Below, piece by piece: positions 51,328 through 63,697 of a DNA stretch of 64,000 bases. The stretch is from Camarhynchus parvulus (taxonomy: Eukaryota; Chordata; Aves; Passeriformes; Thraupidae): positions 75,703,689 through 75,767,688 of the forward strand of contig NC_044571.1 in NCBI RefSeq assembly GCF_901933205.1, written 5' to 3'. The first letter of the stretch is position 1. Every line of letters starts with the position of its first letter. Position numbers and translations under genes: made by a program. The notes under the pieces were generated by a model. The model had not been told where the DNA came from and ran no database searches. It was given only the letters and a program-made list of their open reading frames with translations.

Positions 51328-51345
51328 AGAACTACCTCCCAGAGG
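51328..51345 (+). repeat. 18-bp inverted repeat, right arm
   Basis: AGAACTACCTCCCAGAGG, the exact reverse complement of 50305-50322. It sits directly between a TTTCTGCAG acceptor-like and a GTAAGA donor-like sequence on the plus strand. Confidence 0.85.
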
Positions 51346-51566
51346 TAAGACTGAAGTCCCTTCTAAGGTGCCTACGCCTCCATATCGGTACTGACTGTCC
51401 TCAAGAAGAAATTGTAAATATCTGTAGTTTAAATAATTCAAATTTTTGTGGCAGAACAAAACCTGTAAGGAAGAAAAAGAATGTTTTAAAATACACAATG
51501 ATGAGGTGCATGCAATGTCTACACAAACAACAATTACACAAACTGAAACAGCACAAGCTTTTTGCA

Positions 51567-51961
51567 ATTATAGAATGTTAAGGGCTTAAGGATCATCTAG
51601 TCCCAACCCCCTTGCCATGGGCAGGGACATCTTCCAGTAGACCAGGCTGCTCAGAGCCACATCCAACCTGGCTGTGAACACTGCCACTATTGGTGTGTCC
51701 ACAACCTCTCTGGGCAACCTGTTCCAGTGTCTCATCACTCCCACAGTAAAGAATTCCTTCCTAATATCTAACATCAATTTCCTCTCTTTCAGTTTGTACC
51801 CATTACTGCTTATCCTGTCACTACAGTTCCTGACTAAGAATCCCTCTCTGGCTTCCCGGCAGACCTTCAGACACTGGCAGGTTGCTATGAGGTCTCCATG
51901 CAACCTTCTCTTCTCCAGGCTGAACAGTGCCAAGTTCCTCTACCTGTCTAATGTCAGCTAG
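51567..51961 (-). mobile_element. CR1 LINE 3' fragment with residual ORF2 C-terminus
   Basis: It starts at a TATAGAATG tail remnant and reads antisense through CCCCCTTGCCATGGGCAGGG and AACCTCTCTGGGCAACCTGTTC. On the minus strand, 51586-51933 is still open for 115 codons and shows the CR1 polyprotein end (LDIRKEFFT, HWNRLPREVVD, FTARLDVALSSLV). 5'-truncated and relatively young. Confidence 0.88.
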
Positions 51962-52439
51962 AAAGTTTTAGGGAGTCAACCTCACACGCTGTGACACGGA
52001 GCGATTTCACACACTTCATTTCCCTGTTATTGACGCATATGCAAAACTGTTTAACCCACAAGCAGAATTTTTTGGCAGATGGATTAATCAGGCTACTTAA
52101 TCACAAGCTGTATTACTAAAGGTAAGATCCTATACTAAAGAAGTTGTATCCATTTAAATTGGTTTAAGCTTGCAGATTCCCAAACAATGAAGACACAGTT
52201 TTATAACACTGATGGAAAGAGTATTAGATCTTCTTATTTAGGTAAATCAAATTATATTTGAAGCAAGGACATCAGCAAAACTGAACTTCCCCAAAAATTC
52301 AGGGAAGGGCAAGCACAAAGTTCAAAGGGTTTTTATATATGTAGCTATGAATAAATATAAAATTAGATATTTAGCAGTCTGGTCGATCGGTTTTCAAACA
52401 GTTTTTCCAGGAAAGACTCAGTCATGATGACACAGCACT

Positions 52440-53420
52440 GCAGAAACAGCCCACTGCGCTGAGGCACCAGATCCTGAGCACCAGACCCCGCACGGCGGGG
52501 CCTGAGCGCGGCCCCAGCCCCGGCAGCGACAGCCCCGCGTTCCGCGTCCCCCCGCGGTTCCCGGGCCTCTCCGCTCCCTCTCCTCCCGCGGGCCCCAGCC
52601 TCGCTCCCCGAGCGGGTTCCAGGGGGCAGCCGCGCTCCCATCCACTGCCGGGACCACAGCCCGGGGCCCCACAGCTCCTTCAGCCCCCGCCGGCGACGCC
52701 AGACCGGGCACAGGCCCGGAGCACAGGCGCCCCCCCCGCCCCGGCAGCCGCGCCCCAGCCCGCTCGTACCCACAGCACCCCCCCGCCCCGTACTCACGGC
52801 CTCCGAGCAGGCCCCCGCAGCGGGCCCCAGCAAGGCCCAGCCTATATGCGGTGCCTGGCAGGGCGCGGGGGAGAGGTGCCAGCCCCGCCGGCACCGCCCT
52901 CCCCCGAAACTCCGCCTCGGGGCTCGCCCGGGAGCTGGCACCGCCTGGCGGGGCGGGCACAGCACCGCCCTCTCCCCGGGCGCCGTCGTGGGGCGACGGG
53001 AGGGCTCGGGGGGCCGGGCACCAGGGCTCCGCCTCGGCGGGGGCGGATGGCCCTGCCGTCAGCGGGGAGCTTGGGTACTTTCCTCGGCCCTCTTCCTCGG
53101 GCAGGGGAAACCCGAATGTGCTTCCCGGGCGGGGGAAACCCGAGTGTGCTTCCCAGACGGGGATTTCCAGGCCAGGGGCGCGCGGCTGGCGAGCAGCCGG
53201 GAACGGAGCGGCCGGGGCGCAGCGCCGGTGGCGGCGGCCCGGGCCCGCGGAGCCCGTGCTGGGACAGGCGGCCCGGTCGGTGCCGGCAGCTCCCACGACA
53301 CGGGCCGCACACGCAGCGCCGCTCCCCGGGCGGGCGGCCGGGGCAGGGCTCGCCGCAAGCCCCGCGGTTTCACCCTTGCTCCCTGACACCGCCGTACATC
53401 ACAGCTGGCTCGGCATTTCC
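52440..53420 (-). promoter_or_regulatory. CpG island promoter and 5' untranslated exon region of the cIAP gene
   Basis: About 1 kb of CpG-rich DNA upstream of the cIAP start. On the minus strand a consensus donor (GCC/GTGAGTACG, last exon base 52798) could close a noncoding first exon. A weak CATATA lies at about 52841-52846. The donor would splice over about 2.5 kb to the start exon. Transcript ends are inferred. The long frames in the island are composition shadows. Confidence 0.6.
53104..53168 (-). promoter_or_regulatory. Triple NF-kB-like array upstream of cIAP
   Basis: Two 23-bp direct repeats at 53104-53126 and 53132-53154 differ at one base. Each begins GGGGAAACCC and ends CTTCCC, an ETS-type core on the other strand. 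A perfect kB consensus GGGGATTTCC follows at 53159-53168, spacing about 28 and 27 bp. Mammalian BIRC3 is a known NF-kB target. Confidence 0.55.
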
Positions 53421-56084
53421 TAATATAGGCAGCTCTGCTGCATGTAAGAGGGGAAACAACGTGACCGGTCACTTGAAAGCACCGGGGGAGAACAAGAGGA
53501 AGACAAAAGAAGACCATAAATTTCCACTGGAGGGGTTTAAGACCGTATCTCTGCATATCGAAATCTGAAAATTTCCACAGCACCTATCAGAACGCTGACC
53601 AAAAGTTCAAAATGTCCCAGCACAGTCATGATCTGGCATTTCCTATGAGCAAACAGCAGATAAGAGATTTTAAAAAGCCCCGTTTTGTGATGACAGATTG
53701 GTAGTAGGGTGTTTACACGACTGAGAACTGAAGAGTTAAAACAAGGAAGTGTAACAGCACTATGACACTGGGGGGTAATTCTCTGTATCACAGTTCCAGT
53801 AACATGAGTTTGCAAGAAACTCATTCATATATTTTAGAAAACTCTTTCAAAATTCCTGCCATATGTGATGACATCATATATAAGAATGCTGTCAAATTTG
53901 AACGGTGGCAGTGACATCTAGTACAGCACAGCTTCTACTGTAACACTACTTAATGTCATATAATCGTAGACAAAAACATTTGCTTTGCAGCAGCTGCAGA
54001 AAAAAAGAACGTTAAAAACTTTCTTTTAAAGATTAAAATGGTTGTCACATCCCGGATACATTGTTTTAAGGAAGCTGCTCACACGGGGAAGAGAAGGTTC
54101 AAAAATGGAGCCAGCTGATCAAATAGCTTCTGTGAAGAGTGCAGAGGTGTGGTTTTGTTTGACATTGGGAACTGTTCAGTGTCACACAAGGAGCCGAGTT
54201 CTGTACTTTTGTTGGTTTTAATTGCAAGTGCTTAAAGATTTACTTTGACTGATTATCCCCAGTTTCAGAGCTTCAAGCAGGACTACCCAGCTGAAGTTAC
54301 ACTGATCTATTATAACAGATTCTTGACGTTTTACTGTACATTCTCCCAAAACTAGTTAACCCAGTGCTCCTCCTTAACTCTCCTCCCTCCCTTTGTGCCG
54401 CTCCACACCCAGCCACTATCTGCCCTTGCCCCTGTACCCTTGGCCTCCTGCTAATCTGGCAATAGAAACTGCTATTTCCTCCCCTCCCAGGCTTGAGGGA
54501 GCAGTTTCAGGTTCTCCCTTTGTACTTGGCAGCTTTATGTCGCAATGGAGGAAGGGAGGGGGATAAAATAAAAAGCTAAAGGCTAAATAAAAGGCTAAAA
54601 TTCTTGTGATAAGAGAAAAAGAGGTGCAGCTGTCCTGAGCTGTCGGGTGCTTTCTGCTTGCTTTGCCTCATTCAGTACAGTAGCAGCCCCCTATTCCCAG
54701 TAATTCCTTCGCTTTTCAGAGAAAGAAGAGGGAACTTCCCCCACTTAGCTGCAGCGATGGACTGTCCTTTACCAAAGGACATGAAGTAAGAGTGTAACTA
54801 AAGGGTTCTTAGGACTGAAAGTCCTGGGAACAGTGCATTATCATTAGCGTTCTGTGTCGGGCTTCAGCCTGGTGCCAGGGTAACTCTCCAGAGGCAGAGT
54901 AAGAGGACGGTGCTTAAGCCCCGCCCAAGCTAAATTCGGGCTTTGGCTTTGGTTCTCAGGCTCTGGCATATCAGTAGGACTGTTCCTTATTCCAGCCCTT
55001 TCACCAACTGCAGCAACCTTCCAAGATCACAGTCTTGACCTGAAAACCAGAGAGTGGGTGGGTGAAACAAGACCCTCGGCTTTGCAGACTCTTAGCTCTG
55101 GAGAGGGGGGAAGAAGGCATCGCTCGGATAAAGCTGTCCTCAACCGAAGAAAACCACAGAGGTCAAAGTGCTGATAAAAGTGCTGCTGCCACAGTACCAG
55201 GGTTTACGAAAATAAATCTCATTGTAGTATTGACTGAAGTAGCAAAGGTGAGAGAGCAAATTTCTGCAGGTGGAAGGCAGTGACCTGGCAGCATGAGTGC
55301 ATTATCACACCAAGTAGCACAGCCAGCCCTTGAAGTACCTGATGCTGCTGTGAAGTCTTCTCTCAAAGTCCTGCTGAATGTCAGTCTCCCCATGCTGTCA
55401 TCCTTCTCTGATGCATTCTCCAGTTTGCCGTCTTCCACAACATTAAAACGTCTGGCTTTAATGGTGCCTCTGTAGTACACCTCTAAACATCTATGAAGAG
55501 GAGAGGTGGAGAAAACACACATTGTTATTTGCATTTCACTTGCTACTGACTCCTGTATCCACTCTCCCAAAATCTAAAACCCTCTGTAAAACCTGTATTA
55601 AAAAGTAAAACCAGTTATCACTGAGTAGTGTCCACATTTTTCATCTTTACAAAGGTATCAAATGCCACCATGGGACATGACCTGCTTATTCTGAACTCTG
55701 TATTGTTGGCTTCACTGCAGCCATCAACCCTCATTCCAGCAGTAAGGAGTAGATTTCCTCTTATAAACTGACCTAACATGGTGATTAGGGTTCCACAAAA
55801 AAACTTTAGAAGGAATTCTTCAACTCCTTCAGGACATAAGGGGAAGACAATGATGAGAGAAATAAGAAAAAAAAAATATATTAAGGAAAACTTTGAAAAA
55901 GCCTACTTGAGGCAAAAAATACCAGCTGTAGATAAAGTTGCATTATCTATTCAATTTACAAATGAAGCCAAGAGCAGAGTAGCTCTAACATCCTGTAAAC
56001 ACGAGATCAGATAAACTATGTTATGATAATCTATGTGGGTGCAGATGCCCACTTAGTTTTGACTAAACACAAAACACAGCAGCC
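53421..56084. other. Intergenic DNA upstream of cIAP, no confirmed gene
   Basis: Non-repetitive-looking sequence. The only structured item is an exon-like open segment on the minus strand at 55339-55490 (see findings). No promoter or RNA gene recognised. Confidence 0.4.
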
Positions 56085-56091
56085 TTTTTTT

Positions 56092-56123
<32 letters not shown>
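56085..56123. repeat. Poly-T tract, 39 bases with one C
   Basis: A nearly pure T run directly left of the LTR-like element. Confidence 0.95.
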
Positions 56124-56125
<2 letters not shown>

Positions 56126-56602
56126 TCACAGATTTGTTCACCTTTGCCCAGGGAGAGGGGAATTGAAGTTTCTCTTCAGTTGAGAGGCCTCATGAGTTTA
56201 ACATCCACAGATTGGGAGTAGCCAGAAGATGCACAGGAGATAAGACAACATTGAGGAACATTACCTCAAGATACCTGGTCTGGGAACAGATCAATAAGAG
56301 AACCAAAGAATGAGGACCAGATTAGCATCAACGGCAAAGGATCAATAAACAATAGGAGATCGAATACTAAGAGTTGTGTCATTTAAGACCAATGAACACG
56401 AACTTCTTTGGGGTTTTTATATAGAAATATGTGAAAAGTCTGGTAAAGAACCATGTGAATGATTTTCACTGCACAACCTGGGCATGTATCAATGTAATAA
56501 TTTCTGTTGCACATCCTGGCCAGAATAAAGTAATGACTTGATTCTCTAGCACTGAAAAGATGTTGTTGTAGAGTTTCTGTTTTTCCCATAGTTTCAGTGA
56601 CA
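56124..56602 (+). mobile_element. Solo LTR, plus strand, with TATA box and poly(A) signal
   Basis: About 480 bp. It starts AGTCAC, perhaps a mutated TGTCAC, and ends GTGACA, so the termini are near-inverted. TATATA lies at 56418-56423 and AATAAA at 56524-56529, spaced as U3-R-U5 of an LTR. No target duplication is clear and no internal sequence adjoins it. Family not identified. Confidence 0.55.
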
Positions 56603-59600
56603 GGGGCACCTACATCTACACCAGCAATAATGATTACTTTTTCTCTTTTTTTAAATGAAACTTTTTAAATTGCATTTGGGCATATAGCAAAAAAAAAAAG
56701 TCACAAGGGACAAATATAATATCTAGATATTTAGGGCATCCATGACTCATTGTGATAACCTTAAATGTTCAAGGAAAAAAAACCATCTTGCTCCTCCCTT
56801 TCTGAAGGTCAGTACATTCAAAGTCTGAAAAGTTTCCATTCCCTTTGCACACAGACAAGAGTTTTCTTTTTCACATCCTCCTACACAAAGGATCACGAGT
56901 ACAAAAGTTTAGGTTTACCTAAATCAGTTGTGGGCTCTCTCACATTTAGTGCTCAGATAAATTCTCCCATAAGCCATCAGTAGTCTCAAGAACATATCAG
57001 AGCCACACTGAATAAGCCGAGGCTTTTAAATCAGTCAGAAACTCTCATTAATATTTACTTGGAAGATAAAAAATAATCAGAATGAATTGCAAGAAGGTCT
57101 TGGTAAATGTTGTGTTCAATTCTCTTTTTAGATTGGAGAATCTGCTCACTTTTCAAAGTTTTATTTTCTGCTTCTAGGAAGACCATTTTGTTCTCCTGGT
57201 GCTATAACTAACATATATTCAGCAGGAGATAGGAACGTGAAGAATGCCAAAGCAGAGATGCTTTGACTAAAATAAACCGCAATCAGGTGGAAAGAGGACT
57301 GCTTTTATATTAGGGAAATAAAAAGGCTTCTATTCAACTGCTTCAAATTGTGTCAATTGAGAGCCCCACATTCCAGGGTTTTTTCCAAAGGAGTTGTCTT
57401 TCTAAACAGCAGGTTGTCTGCTTTGACTCCAAGTTACTTCCTGCTGTCCGAGTAAGAAAATTTCTCTAGATCTGATTTCCCTCATTTATTCCTCATTATC
57501 TCTCTGCAGATTTTAAAACCTTCCCAAGGTGTTTAACTTGCTTTAGTTGAATCGGCTGTTGCTATTCATGCTCTTGGGGATTTTTTTATGTCACTATTCC
57601 TTCAGCTGAAAGAGAATCAAATGTGGCACTGTTTAATTTCCTGAAGATTATACTGGAGGTTTTCTACCAGGACTGGGGCTAGGTTCAGGAAGATACAAGT
57701 GATTTCTAAGTCATGCTAAATGTGATTCCATCACGCTTTACCTAGACAATGGGTGATTGCCTTGACAAAGAGTTCAAAGAGTTTAAAAGGCCAAATACCT
57801 CAGAAGACAAATCATCCATTCAGAGGCTACAGATACAAGATGAAGTTTCCCGAAGTATCTACATCACCTTTTCAAACGGCATATAAGCACATGGGAACAA
57901 ACTAACTCCCACAAACCCACTTACAAAGAGGAGCTTAAGCCTTCTGTTGCAACATACAAAATAAGGCCCTAATTCTGTAAGCAAAACCAGAAATCTGATC
58001 TCTGTGCCTGCCCGAGATCCCAGTGCAGCTCATGGGGAACTGATTTGTGATTTACAGCAAAACCAAAAACCCCAAGCCCCTGTGTCCAAACTGAACAAGC
58101 CACAAATCAGCTCTCTATGAACAACAATGGCACAAGCAGTTGTAGCAGACACAGGGTTAAATGACAGGAGTGGGGCTGCTTAGGTTAATCCTGGTGCCAA
58201 ATGGTACTAAAACTGCAGCCTGAGAGAAGCTGAGCTTTCCATTTTTGTATTCTGCTGCACAGTACTACGTTTTGAAAGAACAGAAGAGAAAGAAGAGGAA
58301 TCATAGTTGAACTGAAAATGGTTTCACTTTCACTTCTTAGGACTTACAGGAATAAATAAATGAAAAGTAAAGTAGCATGCACTACTGAAAAAAGTTTCTT
58401 TTCAACATTAAATTGTAATACATTCATGAGAATATATTAGAGGAAAAACATAGTGAAAACAGAAAAAGAGTGATGTGTCTTTGATAAGGGATATTCTTTT
58501 ATACTGATGTATTTTTTTTATATTTGATTTGATATATTGGGATAAGGGATACTAGCTTTATAAACTAGTATTTTTTGGCTAGTAGCTCCAAATTTGTTAT
58601 TAACTTACATATCATGTTACATGGATACATGTAACAGGGAGGGGATTCAGGTGAGGAACAAGTGCCAATTGAGTGAATATAAATGGCTATTTATGACAAG
58701 GTTAGAAGACTGGGTTTGTAGAAGCTGGAATGTTCTGTCAAATTTTGACAGATTTGCTGTTGAATTGTTTAAAGAATTAAAAAGTTATTGGGGTGGAGTG
58801 GACAGACAGATACTTTCTTATAAAAAAAAAAGATTGAATAAATGAGATGCCAAAGTCAGGCTAAAATGACATGAGGTGTCATGCTGAATACTCACTTGGT
58901 GTTTTTTAGTGGACTAGCTAGGAAAACTGTTCTGTTCCTGGCACACTTATTCAGAAGGACCACCTCAGACTCAGAAAACAAAGAGTATACTGACAGGGCT
59001 TAATTCAGCATCAACCAGTGGCTGCACTGACCTAAAATCCATCTATCCCAGTACCAACCAGTACCAGACATCCCTGGTATCAGCTAATTTCTTTCTGTAA
59101 TGAAAACTGTCTCAGCCTTTAGTACAATAATCTGGGCCTATTATCTGAAGATCAATGTTACTAATTGAGATAATCCAAAAGGTCACTCCAGTCCTTATGA
59201 ACAAAGATTTTTTGGGGAAAAAGAAGTTTGCATGCAAATTGAAACATTCTTGAGTCAGGAATTCAGAGTGGCAGTGAGCACAGCTGGCTTGAGAAACAGG
59301 AGTTAGATGCTGTGTTCATTACCCCACAGTGTTGCTGAGACAAAGGGTACAGTAGCCTTGGAGAAGCAAAGGATCCTTTGTTTCTCTGCTGAGTTATTTC
59401 AGTGAGAAAGACTTTTTTCCTCTGAAAAAGCACTGTCCTAAAGATCACTGAGATCAAAGAATGTGAAAAGGGCAGAGGTAAGATTCTCCCATCCTTCCAT
59501 TGTGCAAGACTCAAGAAACCCCATTCCTAAAACAGAAGACAATAAGAACATGATTTGAACAAAAAGAAAAAGCCTGATAAAACGTGCTTGTACAGCATCT

Positions 59601-61128
59601 GGAAAATTAAGCTCCAGCCTCTGAGGCTTTAAGTCTCTACTTTAAAAATCATTAATGTCTTAAGTCGACATGAGGTGGATTTTACCCTGCTCTGAGAATC
59701 AAGTACATATTTAAAACAGACTAGACCATCAGTTCTGAGACACAAGGTGCTGTGCTCCCTTCAGGCTCTGGAATAGTGGAGATTAAATTACCATCTAAGG
59801 GCTGGCACAGAAGAAGTCTCAATATCAAATGTGTTGAAGCCTTAGGTACACAGCATGATTTCTAGCACCACCTGCACGTTGAGAAACACAAATGCAAGGG
59901 TCTGAATAAAGTACCGGTGTCTTGAGGCTTGATACTGGCCTCTTGCCACTTCCTTATGACTTCCTTAGTTTGATTTTAAGGAAAACTACCTTTTATCCTG
60001 TCTCAAAGCTCTTCCTAATAGGGTTTTGAATGTATATCTAACTAGGAACATGGTTTGTGTCTGAACTTTGTCAAACACGTACTGTAGGTCTCCAGTACAC
60101 TGTTTCTTTCACTTGGCCACACAGTTATAAGCACAAAACAAGCTACTGTGAGAACATTTCCAAAACTAAGCAAGTTATCTTCCTTTGAAAGTATATACAA
60201 AAATTTGGCATCGGCCCAGGACTGTAGGAGTTTCTGGGTTTTTCTGTGATTCTGTTTTTCTTGCTTGGGAACAATAGTGGTATTCATGCCTAGGCAGTTC
60301 ATGAGGTTACAGCTTCTGAGGCTGTGTTTTTCAATACGCAGCAATTGCTATAAAAGATGCAGCATACTTCAGTGTCACCACAGTGATTTCCCTTCTGCTG
60401 GCTCCTGTGGAGTAACTTTAAAATGTATGTGTTTTGAAGTGAAACATTGCTTATACATACGAAGCTACTCAATCCTGCATCCAGACATGTAGGCCTATGG
60501 GCCAAGACTTGGTAGACAGGAATACATGTACTTTGTTATTGTGAGAGCTATTCTTTTGTTTCTTGTCCTTTCAAATCTCTTTCCCCCTCCAGTCAACTCC
60601 TTTCTACCTAATGCTAATCTCCTGCACACAGAAAATGAGTGCATTTATACAATATCCTGTTTGTCAAACGTTGTTTTGTCCCTTTAGTTATTACACACAA
60701 GCACTCTTCAGCTGACAAGTTGTCAGCTGCATTGTTTACAGGTTGTCAGGCCTCCCACATTACAGTGTACTTGCCCAGCCTCAGAGAGAAAGACTATGGC
60801 TTTTTCATAGACAAAAATAAGCAAAAAAAATTCATTGCAAACCAATTTCTTCTGTTCAATAAAGAGTTGAACAAAAGACAAGTGTCTGCAAAGCAATGTG
60901 TGTTTGTCTTCTGTAACATAACACTATGGCAGGCACTGCAGTGAGCTAGGGAAGGCAGGCATGCCACAGCAGCTCTGAAAACAAAAAGAGCTGCTGACCA
61001 ACAAAACTCTGGTGAAACACCAAAAAAGGGTGCAGCATCTGAATGTCAGGAAAGAGACAAAGGTTACAATGATGCAATTGCCAAGAGAGAATCATCTAGT
61101 AAAATGTGTAAGGGCTACAGAATAGTTT
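56603..61128. other. Intergenic, no recognised gene
   Basis: A/T-rich with only short frames. I see no exon, RNA gene or clear repeat. Confidence 0.45.
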
Positions 61129-61149
61129 TATATATATATATATATATAT
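61129..61149. repeat. (TA)n microsatellite
   Basis: Ten TA units. Confidence 0.95.
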
Positions 61150-61469
61150 CTGAGCTGGTCAGTCTTTACAGTCGAAGGAAAAGAAGAACATACCTTCAGG
61201 ATGTGTTTTTGTATTAAATCCTAAAATAGACATTTCAAATGGATTACATGCATCACCCCAAAGTGTGTTTTTCTTTCTGTCGATTGCTAAGGAGATGAGA
61301 GTGTTAAGGCACTAGGGAGGTTGTTCCCAGGTCTTGCATTTTTGTAACATCATTAGGAGGCAAACATAACTAAAATCAGAGGACAAAGGAAAATTATAAA
61401 CGAGTCAGTGGTTGTTCCAGATATGTCTTTTAGTGCATGGTTTATGTAGCAAAGGCAGGAACACTGTCA

Positions 61470-61800
61470 CTATAGGACACGAAAGAACACAAGCGCACAC
61501 CGCTGCTTCTAAGGTGAAGAAGAAAAGGGAAGTTTATTTTCTGACTCAAACATTTATAGTTTTCTAAAAGTGACAGTGGATTGGAGGGTGACAGTGCCAC
61601 CTCTGCAATGACACTGGACAAACCAACAGTCCATCAAATTTCTCTTTTTCCATAAAAGAATGCAAAACAACAAGTTATTTACAGAAAGTGTGTAAGAAAG
61701 TTTGCTACAAGAATGTCAACATCAGAAAGCTTAGAAAATCTTAAAAGATCAGAGCGACAGAACCCAACAATTCTTCTCATGAACCAGACCTGTGATCTGC
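61470..61800 (-). mobile_element. Possible ERV LTR fragment, antisense
   Basis: The sequence from about CACCGCTGCTTCTAAGG through GAAGTTTATTTTCTGACTC and AGTGACAGTGGATTGGAGGG resembles a passerine LTR as I remember it. The reversed poly(A)-like TTTATT fits minus orientation. Boundaries and family are unverified. Confidence 0.3.
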
Positions 61801-63697
61801 TGTCATTTCTAGGAACCACAGAAAATACAAGAAATTCTATAGCAGGAAATTATGAGTAAACACCAAAGCTCTTCGGATATTTTTTCTTTTTGTTTCTGTC
61901 CATTTTTTACTTTTTCGAAAACTTTTTTTGACCTGACAATTTAATTAAAAACTGCAGAAAAACAAAACTAAAATTCTTCCTTTTGAGGCATGAGATCAGA
62001 ACAAGAATTAGGTTTCTTTTGTTTCTTTTTTAAAGCACTGTTTTGGAGTGGGTTTTTTTAGAAGCTAATCAGGAAAGGGTCATTGTTTTACTGGTGCAAT
62101 TACATATAATGAGCCATGGCAATAACATATTCCTAAGAGGACACTGTCTGTGAGCATCCTTTGCAGGCCTCAGCTCATATAACACCAGCCCAGGAGGCCT
62201 AGGCTGGGCAGCCACGTGCACTGGTCCCAAAAAGCCTTTTCTGAGCAACAAGCACCTTCTCTTGGGTTGGCCTGCAGTAAAGGCACTGCCCCCACTGTCC
62301 CAATGCCACATTTGAACATGAAAATCCAGGTACTCACCAGCCATGGCAGCTGCATTTCACATTGCAGCAGTTCAGCCATCTCATCCTCATTCTGTATGTT
62401 TAGCAGGTAAAATAAAATGCAGGAGGTGGCTGCTGTTGGGGCAGCCAGAGGGAACAGAGGAGCACAGGATGAACAGCTCATCGGGAAAATGGTCCTGCAA
62501 AAGAGCACAGCAGTGCATTTCACACATCAGAATTTTGGAAAGCTGAGCAGGCCACAGGTGGGTTCAGGCACATAGAAAATTTTGACATACTTACAAAGTG
62601 TGGCATAGGGCCAAATTTCACAAACAAGTATTCAAGAAAATCAGAATTATTTGGCTGCTCCCACCAAGGGCTGTGCTTTCCAGAGTATGATCTATCATGC
62701 AGCATGACAGCGGTATTTTATTGCCAAAGAAGCTTCAGTGGAATCCTCAGTGAGGTTTCAGATTGGTTTCTGGGAAATGGACTTTCCAGAGGGCAGGATA
62801 TTTGACAGCATTACACTCAAAATTTGTGGGAATTGCCTTTGAGTCTGAAGGGATGTGAGAGTTCATGGATTGAATATGGAATTTCCCAGTCCATGGAGCC
62901 AAGGACTCAGAGGAGTGATGCGCATCACTGCTGCAGGGCTGGAGTGTCTGCTGTTCCAGCAGAAGTGTGTGCACCAGGCACAGTCCATCCCTGAGGTTCC
63001 TTGGGCTAGCTGCAGTCATCCTAAGTGCTGCAGCCCACACACCTCAAAGGAAGGCTGTTTTGAAGAGAGGGAAGCAATACAGACAGACTATCTCACCTTG
63101 ACATTCCCCATCACCTCCTGCACCCAGCCACTGCTGAGCCCACAAGGCTGTGCTTCCTCCATCTGTGCCCCAAAAGGGAGCTGCAAACAGCTGTCTCTGT
63201 CCCTCAAAGAGAATTTACAGGACCTTGTTGACTTGCAGCACAGGAGAAGCCAGGATTCAGGTAAAATCTGTGTTTTCTGGGCAGCCTGTAAACTGGAAAA
63301 GATCCAGTGCAGGCAGAGCACAGACACTAGCACTGACTCAGTGTTACCCACATGCATCCAGTTCAAAGGACAACCAGGGCAGGCCATGTCCTGCCACGTG
63401 GCCACATTCCTGGAGCAGGAGGTGGTTCTTGGGCTTTTCACACAGAATTTGGTTAAGAGGTCTATGCAAATCAGCAGGTCATAGGCTGTGACTTAGGCAG
63501 TGAACCTCCAAGGCTGCTTCTGGTCACAGGAAGTGAATGAGATAAAAATTAATATAAAGAGAAAGAACAAAGTACAGCATTGTCTGCAAGGATTTAACCA
63601 CCCGTGTGCCAAGTGCTGGGGACACATGGAACTTTTTTATCCTACCAGAGTTTAGAGGTACTATTGCAATTTTCTATACAGAGTTCTGTTACATGAA
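61801..63697. other. Intergenic, one long unexplained frame
   Basis: Contains a 209-codon plus-strand frame at 62855-63484 with frames also open on the other strand. No splice structure or known domain. Confidence 0.4.

Noticed and set aside
52363..53583. Frames of up to 323 codons on both strands, rich in Pro, Ala, Gly and Arg
   Set aside because: Composition artefacts of the cIAP CpG island; all six frames are open and no domain is visible.
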